From an uncultured Clostridia bacterium (lineage in GTDB: Bacteria; Bacillota_A; Clostridia; Oscillospirales; Oscillospiraceae): DNA of 12,113 nucleotides. The stretch spans positions 1-12,113 of the forward strand of contig CAMGMW010000016.1 in the NCBI GenBank assembly GCA_946059285.1, given 5' to 3'. The translations under genes and the position numbers were made by a program. Positions 7,146 through 12,113 of the stretch are shown one piece after another; positions within the stretch are counted from its first letter, which is position 1; the number at the start of each line of letters is the position of its first letter. A model generated the notes under the pieces. It was given only the letters and a program-made list of their open reading frames with translations. It searched no databases and was not told the origin of the DNA.

Positions 7146-7162
7146 GGCTGTCCTATTTTTTT
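7102..7162 (+). terminator. Intrinsic terminator of the membrane-anchored hydrolase gene
   Basis: CAGCCCCGCAT (7102-7112) pairs with ATGTGGGGCTG (7140-7150), giving 11 bp with one G-U wobble and a 27-nt loop. It is followed by TCCT and a T7 run ending in C (7151-7162). The T-run is on the plus strand. It overlaps the last codons of the convergent ygiQ gene. On the minus strand the same stem lacks a U-tract. Confidence 0.7.
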
Positions 7163-9075
7163 CTGCGCCGGTTTAGATACCGCTGCGCCTGCAGTCGCTG
7201 CGCCGCCGTCGGCGGCGCGGCTGTTTTTTTCGGCTCCAGCCGCATCGCACGCCCGCGCTCCGGCTTTTTCTTCGGTGCCGTCTTTTCTCCCTTTCGGGGA
7301 CGGATCAGGCACTGTTTTTCATAGCCGATCAGATCCGTGCGTCCCGCCTTTTCCAGTGCCTCGTGCACAAGCGCGTAATTCTTTGGGTCGCGGTATTGAA
7401 TCAGCGCCCGCTGCATCGCCTTTTCGTGGGGATCGGTCGGCACATACACCGGCTCCATCGTGCGCGGATCCAGCCCTGTATAATACATAACCGTCGAGAG
7501 CGTGGAAGGCGTGGGATAAAAGTCCTGTACCTGCTCCGGCATATAGCCCAAGTCTCGAACATATTCCGCCAGCTCCACCGCCTCCTTCAGGGATGAACCG
7601 GGATGGGAACTCATAAGATACGGCACCAGATACTGTTTCAGTCCCGCTTTTTCATTCAGGCGGGCATACCTGCGGCAAAACCGCTGATACACGGCGTGGC
7701 ACGGCTTGCCCATATAGTGCAGCACCTTGTCCGAAACATGCTCCGGGGCAACCTTCAACTGTCCGGAAACATGGTATTTCACCAGCTCCTGCAAAAAGGT
7801 CGGGTCGCTGTCCGCCAGCAGGTAGTCAAATCGGATTCCGCTGCGAATAAAGACCTTTTTCACCTTTGGCAGACTACGAAGCTCCCGTAAAAGCGCGATA
7901 TAGTCCGAATGATCCGCCCGCAGGTTCTTGCAGGGCACGGGAAACAGGCACTGTCTCGTGGGACAGGCGCCCTTCGTTTTCTGCTTTTCGCAGGCGGGCT
8001 GACGGAAATTCGCCGTCGGACCGCCGACATCGTGGATATAGCCCTTGAAATCGGGATGCTGCGTCATACGCTTCGCCTCCGCAAGCAAAGACACATGGCT
8101 CCTGCTCTGGATGATGCGCCCCTGATGAAAGGTCAGGGCGCAGAAAGAACAGCCGCCGAAGCAGCCGCGATTGGACACCAGACTAAACTGTACTTCCGCA
8201 ATGGCGGGCACACCCTTTTGATAAGAAGGGTGGTATGTGTTTTCAAAGGGCAGTGCATAGACCGCGTCCATTTCCTCCGTGGTCAGGGGCTTCTGGGGTG
8301 GGTTCTGGACCACAAACTCATGCGCCCCGTACGGTTCCACCAGACATCTGGCGCTAAAAGGATCGGTGTTGCGATACTGGACAGCAAAGCTCTCGGCGTA
8401 CCGCCGTTTATTCTTCCGCAGAGCGTCAAATTCCGGCAAAAGCACCGCGTCCGCTACACCGGAGATATCCGCCGTACGGTAGACCGTGCCGTTGATAAAC
8501 GTCAGATCGCGCACGTCCAGACCGCTGTTCAGTGCGTCTGCCACCTCGACGATGCTGCGCTCTCCCATGCCGTACAACAGCAGATCCGCCTGTGCATCGA
8601 GCAGAATCGACCGTTTGAGCTTATCAGACCAATAGTCATAATGCGCCAGACGACGCAGGCTGGCTTCTATTCCGCCGATGATCACCGGGATCCGCGGATG
8701 TGTTCTGCGGATCAAGTTGCAATAGACCACCGTGGCATAATCCGGTCGCTTGCCCATCACACCGCCGGGCGTATAAGCGTCGGTCTTCCGGCGATGCTTG
8801 CCCACGGTATAGTGATTGACCATCGAATCCATGTTGCCGCCGGTGACCAGATAGCCCAGGCGGGGCGTACCGAACAGATTCACCGATTCCGGGTCCTTCC
8901 AGTCCGGCTGGGACAAAATGGCGACCTTGTAACCCGCCTGTTCCAGCACACGGCTGATGATCGCGTGTCCGAATGAGGGATGATCCACATAGGCATCGCC
9001 GATGATGTAGACAAAGTCCGGCTGCTGCCAGCCAAGGCGATGCATCTCCTGCGGGGAAATCGGTAAAAATCCCAT
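7153..9075 (-). CDS. ygiQ: YgiQ-family (UPF0313) radical SAM protein
   Basis: The 640-residue protein has the radical SAM cluster motif C305-x3-C309-x2-C312 (RGCFGGCSFC). It is preceded by a large N-terminal domain typical of the family (FLPIS...GDAYVDHPSFG, residues about 1-290). After the core come the family hallmark HDVGGPTANF and a cysteine-rich segment (ACEKQK..ACPTRQCLFPVPC), then a C-terminal extension ending in a very basic tail (RRRKK). The length fits the family. The chemistry and substrate of YgiQ proteins are, as far as I know, not established; only a 4Fe-4S/SAM radical mechanism can be predicted. The ATG at 9075 overlaps the dut stop by one base (TAATG), so translation is coupled. 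It is the last gene of nrdG-dut-ygiQ. Confidence 0.9.
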   Translation of the reverse strand: MGFLPISPQEMHRLGWQQPDFVYIIGDAYVDHPSFGHAIISRVLEQAGYKVAILSQPDWKDPESVNLFGTPRLGYLVTGGNMDSMVNHYTVGKHRRKTDAYTPGGVMGKRPDYATVVYCNLIRRTHPRIPVIIGGIEASLRRLAHYDYWSDKLKRSILLDAQADLLLYGMGERSIVEVADALNSGLDVRDLTFINGTVYRTADISGVADAVLLPEFDALRKNKRRYAESFAVQYRNTDPFSARCLVEPYGAHEFVVQNPPQKPLTTEEMDAVYALPFENTYHPSYQKGVPAIAEVQFSLVSNRGCFGGCSFCALTFHQGRIIQSRSHVSLLAEAKRMTQHPDFKGYIHDVGGPTANFRQPACEKQKTKGACPTRQCLFPVPCKNLRADHSDYIALLRELRSLPKVKKVFIRSGIRFDYLLADSDPTFLQELVKYHVSGQLKVAPEHVSDKVLHYMGKPCHAVYQRFCRRYARLNEKAGLKQYLVPYLMSSHPGSSLKEAVELAEYVRDLGYMPEQVQDFYPTPSTLSTVMYYTGLDPRTMEPVYVPTDPHEKAMQRALIQYRDPKNYALVHEALEKAGRTDLIGYEKQCLIRPRKGEKTAPKKKPERGRAMRLEPKKTAAPPTAAQRLQAQRYLNRRRKK

Positions 9076-9515
9076 TACCGTGTCCCCGTTGAGCCGAAGC
9101 CGCCCGCGCCGCGCTCCGTGTCAGAAAGCGTCTGCGTCTCCACAAACTGCGCAGTCAGATAGGGCATCAGAATCATCTGGGCGATCCGTTCCCCGTGCGC
9201 GACGGTCTGCGGCTGCGCGCCGTGATTGTGCAGAGGCACGAAGAATTCTCCCCGGTAATCCGAGTCGATCACACCCACCTTATTGGCGGGGGCAAGGTCC
9301 CGCTTCGAGGCAAGTCCACTGCGGGCAAAGACCAGACCGGCATAGCCCTCCGGAATTTCCATCGAAATGCCGATGGGGATCAGGCGCGTTTCTCCCGGCA
9401 TCAGCGTCACCGGCGCGTCAAGGCAGGCGCACAGATCGGCCCCCGCGGAATACGCCGTTCCGTAGACCGGCAGCTTCGCATTTTCTCTCAGTTTTTTCAC
9501 TCTGACCTGCTGCAT
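9075..9515 (-). CDS. dut: dUTP diphosphatase (dUTPase), trimeric type
   Basis: The enzyme hydrolyses dUTP to dUMP and pyrophosphate, keeping uracil out of DNA and feeding dTMP synthesis. All five motifs of the trimeric family are present in 146 residues: I SAGADLCA (23-30), II ARSGLASKRDL (64-74), III NKVGVIDSDYRGE (78-90) with the catalytic D84 and the stacking Y87, IV GERIAQMIL (108-116) and V RGAGGFGSTG (135-144). The protein has the usual length and a complete C-terminal arm. The start is ATG at 9515, 2 bp after the nrdG stop, with GGGGAGGG overlapping the end of nrdG. Both neighbours are in the same operon; pairing with nrdG makes sense as deoxynucleotide metabolism. Confidence 0.95.
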   Translation of the reverse strand: MQQVRVKKLRENAKLPVYGTAYSAGADLCACLDAPVTLMPGETRLIPIGISMEIPEGYAGLVFARSGLASKRDLAPANKVGVIDSDYRGEFFVPLHNHGAQPQTVAHGERIAQMILMPYLTAQFVETQTLSDTERGAGGFGSTGTR

Positions 9516-9517
9516 GA

Positions 9518-10057
9518 TTACCCTCCCCGCCGCCAGCCGTCATCCCAAAGGACAACGCTGCCGGACGCCAACGTTTTCGGCACGTCGATCAGCCGTTGAT
9601 TGGATGAGCCGCGAAACCGCAGCGTCAGGTCCTTTTTCTCAATTTGAAACGGTCCGTCCACCAGTACATCCAGATAGGAAAGTATCTCCCGCACCAACGT
9701 GCCGCTGCCCACCTTTCCGGTCAGCAGCTCCGCGTCCAGCAAATAGCCGGTAAAGGACCAAATGCTTTTTTGCGGATACGCATCACGGACCTGCCGCAGA
9801 AGCGCGGCAACTCCTGCCTGATTTCTCGGTTCAAAGGGTTCACCCCCCAGCACCGTCAGACCGGCAATCTGCGGCGGTTCAAGACTCGCAAGGATGCGGT
9901 CGATTACCTCCTGCGTGAATGGCTCACCGTAGTCAAAGTCCCACGTCTGCGGCTGGAAGCACTCCTTGCAATGGCGGGTACAGCCGGAAACGAATACACT
10001 GGTCCGCACACCGGGACCGTTGGCAATATCATAGGTTTTGATTGCTGCGTAATTCAT
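9518..10057 (-). CDS. nrdG: Anaerobic ribonucleotide reductase activating protein NrdG
   Basis: The 179-residue radical SAM activase puts the glycyl radical on NrdD, so that ribonucleotides can be reduced without oxygen. The cluster motif C26-x3-C30-x2-C33 (SGCTRHCKEC) comes early as in the family. It is preceded by the NrdG-type start YDIANGPGVRTSVFVSGC and followed by the TVLGGEPF motif (SAM-binding GGE). Its length is within the family range. The start is ATG at 10057 with AGGAG 7 nt upstream; the longer frame from 10102 starts in AT-rich promoter-like DNA. It is the first gene of nrdG-dut-ygiQ. Its partner nrdD is not in this window, although the two are often adjacent, so nrdD must lie elsewhere. 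Confidence 0.93.
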   Translation of the reverse strand: MNYAAIKTYDIANGPGVRTSVFVSGCTRHCKECFQPQTWDFDYGEPFTQEVIDRILASLEPPQIAGLTVLGGEPFEPRNQAGVAALLRQVRDAYPQKSIWSFTGYLLDAELLTGKVGSGTLVREILSYLDVLVDGPFQIEKKDLTLRFRGSSNQRLIDVPKTLASGSVVLWDDGWRRGG

Positions 10058-10090
10058 CCGATCTCTCCTATATGCTTTGGCTGTTTTTTT

Positions 10091-10096
10091 ATTATA
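10091..10096 (-). promoter_or_regulatory. Possible -10 box for nrdG-dut-ygiQ
   Basis: The second repeat copy ends in TATAAT on the minus strand, about 35 nt before the nrdG start codon. I see no good -35 box at 16-18 nt. Expression could instead come from the PAP2 promoter by read-through, or an activator could act at the repeats. Confidence 0.3.
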
Positions 10097-10118
10097 TATC
10101 ACAGTTTATATATCACAG
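10091..10118 (-). repeat. Tandem 14-bp AT-rich direct repeat before nrdG
   Basis: On the minus strand CTGTGATATATAAA is followed directly by CTGTGATATATAAT, two copies differing only in the last base. The first copy contains the TGA stop codon of the upstream hydrolase gene (10113-10115). The AT-rich block stands out in GC-rich surroundings. It may be an operator or a replication-slippage duplication. Confidence 0.8.
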
Positions 10119-11072
10119 TCCGTGGCGTTCCGCAAGCGAAAGGTTTACAAATTCCGCCACCATGTTCTGGTATTCTTCCTTTTTTATCAGGTAGCTCTGA
10201 CCGTGCCCCGCCTCCGGCACAAGCAAAAGCCGCTTGTCCTTGCTGATGCAGGCTTCATATGAACGTTTCGTCATTTCATATGGCACAAAGGTGTCCGCCG
10301 TACCGTGCACGAACAGCACCGGAAGCGTCATGTGCTTCATCGCTTCCGTCGTGGAATACTCCTTCAGTCCGAAACCCGCAAACAGCCTCGCTTGCATTCC
10401 AAGCAGCGGCATCAGCAGCCCAGCCGGAAAATGCGCATCGCGCACCACCTTGCGGATGATCTCATACGGGGAAGTAAAGCCACAGTCCGCCAACACCCCT
10501 TTCACATTTTCCGGGAACGGCTCACCGCACGCCATAAGCACGGTTGATGCGCCCATGGAAAGCCCCGCTAGCAGCAGGGGGACCTCCGCTCCGAAGCGCT
10601 CATTATGCCACGCGATCCAGGAATGCACATCATGCCGTTCCCGCACGCCATAGGTGATGTAGCGTCCCTCGCTTTTCCCGTGACTGCGCTCGTCCACCAG
10701 CAGGAGGTTCAGTCCCAACGAATGATAAAACTCAACCGCACAGCTGAAATCAATCATCGGAAGGCTGCGCCAGCCGTGAAACAGTAAAATCGTTCCACGG
10801 GCGTTTTCGCAGGGAAGATACCGTCCATACAGCCGCAGACCATCGTAAGAGAGCGTCGTGACCTCCTCTGAGGGCTGCTTATCAAACCATTCGCGTCCGG
10901 CAGTGATTTCCGCGGCATACGCCCGAAACGTCGAGTGCTGAATCGCCAGATCCACATTTTTTACCGTGCTTCGACAGTGCAGGCAGGCAATGCACATTAT
11001 GACATACGACGCGAGAAACAGCAGCAGTGCGATCCCCGTCACGCAAATGAGCACGATCCAGCCCGCGCTCAT
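10113..11072 (-). CDS. Membrane-anchored alpha/beta hydrolase, coupled to a PAP2 phosphatase
   Basis: The 319-residue protein starts with one clear transmembrane segment (about 4-32: WIVLICVTGIALLLFLASYV and on). The catalytic domain follows, probably outside the membrane if the helix is a signal anchor. Motifs are LLFHGWRS (oxyanion side, about 96-103), VDERSHGKSEG, nucleophile elbow GLSMGAST with S172, D260 in HGTADTFVP and H290 in EAGHGQSY. It resembles the widespread YqkD/BAAT-like clostridial alpha/beta hydrolases with an N-terminal anchor; no substrate can be assigned. The ATG at 11072 overlaps the stop of the PAP2 gene as ATGA, with GGAGA upstream. An alternative start at 11270 would add 66 residues that are only a shadow of the PAP2 frame. 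The stop codon lies in the tandem repeat. Confidence 0.86.
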   Translation of the reverse strand: MSAGWIVLICVTGIALLLFLASYVIMCIACLHCRSTVKNVDLAIQHSTFRAYAAEITAGREWFDKQPSEEVTTLSYDGLRLYGRYLPCENARGTILLFHGWRSLPMIDFSCAVEFYHSLGLNLLLVDERSHGKSEGRYITYGVRERHDVHSWIAWHNERFGAEVPLLLAGLSMGASTVLMACGEPFPENVKGVLADCGFTSPYEIIRKVVRDAHFPAGLLMPLLGMQARLFAGFGLKEYSTTEAMKHMTLPVLFVHGTADTFVPYEMTKRSYEACISKDKRLLLVPEAGHGQSYLIKKEEYQNMVAEFVNLSLAERHGL

Positions 11073-11989
11073 GACTTTTTCTCCAATCGGCGCAGCAGCG
11101 GGAAGCTTAACGGAATCAGATCTGCCGCCGTTATGACAACAGCAAAGTAACGTACGGCGTTCATTCCGACCCATGTCAAGCCTGCGGCAGCAAACAGCGC
11201 CTTCAGTCCTTCCTTCACCGCCAGCAGCACCAACAGCCCCAACACCACCTTGAGCACCTGCACCCACCACGCGGCTTTTGTTTCAAAGCGGATATAACGG
11301 ACCTCGATACCGTAGCCCACACAGAAACCCAGCAGCGCGCCGAACAGGGAAAAGCTGTTTTTTCTGCCCTCATACAGATTCTCCGGGTCAATATCCGTCG
11401 GGAATTGTGTCAAATTGGCGTACAGTACGAAGGCAAGCGACACCGCCGTCATGACCGCCAGAAGCACATACATCCGCTTTGGTGACCGCGCCGCATAGCG
11501 CACGACGGGATAAAGCACAAACACCAGTACGCCGGCGATCACAAAGGACACGCCCACATCCATCGGCGTGTGCACGCCGAGATACATCCGCGAAAACGCG
11601 GTCAGAAGCAGCAGCGCGATACAGGCGACACGCAGCCAGGTCCGCTTTTGCCAGCGTGCGATGCCGCCCAGTGTGCCGACTGCGTTCTGGGTATGTCCGG
11701 AGGGGAAGGAATAACCCGTAGCGCCGGCGCGGGCACTTTCCACAATGGTAAAGTCCGGATCGCGCACCCACGGACGCGGGATCCGGCACAGCAGCTTCAA
11801 AAACTGATTGACAATTGTGCCGAAAAAGCCGACGAACAGCAGGTAATAGCCCTCTTCCTTACTGACGCACCAGAATACCAGAAGCGCCAGAATCATAAAC
11901 ATCAATTCTTCACCGAACAGGGTAAAAAACTGCATCACCGCATCCAGCACGGGATTGCGGATGGATTCAAGCCAATACAAAACGCTCAA
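11069..11989 (-). CDS. PAP2-family membrane phosphatase
   Basis: The 306-residue integral membrane phosphatase has all three motifs of the superfamily: K65-x6-R72-P73 (KLLCRIPRP), PSGH at 96-99 (SFPSGHTQN) and SR-x5-H-x3-D at 133-144 (SRMYLGVHTPMD). His99 and His140 are the expected catalytic pair. Typical substrates are phosphatidate, phosphatidylglycerophosphate or undecaprenyl pyrophosphate, with the active site at the outer face; which one applies is not clear. The C-terminal 140 residues add several more hydrophobic helices beyond the core. The start is TTG at 11989 with GAGGGGG upstream. The coupled hydrolase gene suggests joint work on membrane lipids, but this is only inference from the overlap. 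Confidence 0.9.
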   Translation of the reverse strand: MSVLYWLESIRNPVLDAVMQFFTLFGEELMFMILALLVFWCVSKEEGYYLLFVGFFGTIVNQFLKLLCRIPRPWVRDPDFTIVESARAGATGYSFPSGHTQNAVGTLGGIARWQKRTWLRVACIALLLLTAFSRMYLGVHTPMDVGVSFVIAGVLVFVLYPVVRYAARSPKRMYVLLAVMTAVSLAFVLYANLTQFPTDIDPENLYEGRKNSFSLFGALLGFCVGYGIEVRYIRFETKAAWWVQVLKVVLGLLVLLAVKEGLKALFAAAGLTWVGMNAVRYFAVVITAADLIPLSFPLLRRLEKKS

Positions 11990-12017
11990 AGGACGAACCC
12001 CCTCAAACTTTTTTTAT

Positions 12018-12046
12018 AGTATACCACAGCCTTGCGGGATTGAAAA
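12018..12046 (-). promoter_or_regulatory. Promoter of the PAP2-hydrolase unit
   Basis: On the minus strand TTTTCA (12041-12046) and TATACT (12018-12023) have a 17-nt spacer, and TGG directly precedes TATACT as an extended -10. The start of transcription would be about 20 nt before the TTG start codon. Confidence 0.55.
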
Positions 12047-12107
12047 GAAAAAACTTGGTTTGTAGGTTGTACAATGATGTGTGACACCTGATAAAAAAGG
12101 ATAGCGA

Positions 12108-12113
12108 ATGAAG
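12108..12113 (+). CDS. Likely start of a divergent gene, cut by the window edge
   Basis: ATG AAG at the right edge is preceded by AAAAAAGGA with 6-nt spacing, and TACAAT (12070-12075) could be a -10 box upstream. Only two codons are visible, so no product can be named. Confidence 0.35.

Noticed and set aside
7909..8976. 355-codon open frame on the plus strand
   Set aside because: It lies fully antisense to ygiQ, which has clear family motifs along its length. The frame has no ribosome binding site and its composition is typical of a GC-rich shadow.
10091..10118. NrdR boxes upstream of nrdG
   Set aside because: The repeats contain ATATAT but lack the symmetric ACAC...GTGT flanks of NrdR sites, and their 14-bp period does not fit paired boxes.
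11073..11270. 66-residue N-terminal extension of the anchored hydrolase
   Set aside because: It only mirrors the PAP2 coding region in another frame. The ATGA overlap with a transmembrane N-terminus explains the start better.
1..12113. Mobile elements, CRISPR, defence or toxin-antitoxin genes
   Set aside because: I looked for transposase, integrase, repeat-spacer and toxin-like patterns on both strands and found none. Coding density and gene types fit an ordinary chromosome.

Overview
The window looks like chromosomal DNA from a GC-rich, anaerobic, low-branching Firmicute, most likely a clostridial gut-type bacterium of the Oscillospiraceae/Ruminococcaceae kind. The grounds are strong AGGAGG-type ribosome binding sites, short overlapping operons, an anaerobic ribonucleotide reductase activase, ECF-type vitamin transport and a GC content in the high fifties by eye. 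This placement is inference; there is no rRNA or other phylogenetic marker. The DNA is almost fully coding. I see no tRNA, CRISPR array, insertion sequence, prophage or toxin/defence module.

Left part (1-3837, minus strand): a cobalamin-regulated transport operon. It has a promoter near 3809-3837, a cobalamin riboswitch (about 3649-3800) and an intrinsic terminator hairpin (3554-3583). These are followed by ecfT, encoding the transmembrane coupling protein, and by one very long gene that fuses two ECF ATPase domains to an S-component-like membrane domain. All parts of an ECF importer are thus encoded by two overlapping genes. The riboswitch points to cobalamin, a corrinoid precursor, a lower-ligand precursor or cobalt as cargo. 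A further gene probably begins at the left edge.

Middle (3909-7162): an aspartokinase reduced to its catalytic domain, with no ACT regulatory domains, lies alone on the plus strand. Convergent to it is a two-gene minus-strand unit, a lysophospholipase-like alpha/beta hydrolase overlapping a nicotinamidase-like cysteine hydrolase by 38 bp. A divergent plus-strand gene encodes a second, N-terminally membrane-anchored alpha/beta hydrolase. It ends in a terminator that competes with an alternative hairpin.

Right part (7153-12046, minus strand): a PAP2-family membrane phosphatase is coupled by an ATGA overlap to a third, membrane-anchored alpha/beta hydrolase. After 55 bp carrying a tandem 14-bp AT-rich repeat comes the tight cluster nrdG-dut-ygiQ: radical SAM activase of anaerobic ribonucleotide reductase, dUTPase, and a YgiQ-family radical SAM protein. 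At the right edge a divergent gene seems to begin.

The most distinctive items are the riboswitch-controlled ATPase-ATPase-S-component fusion and the ACT-less aspartokinase. No gene set here amounts to a clearly new system.
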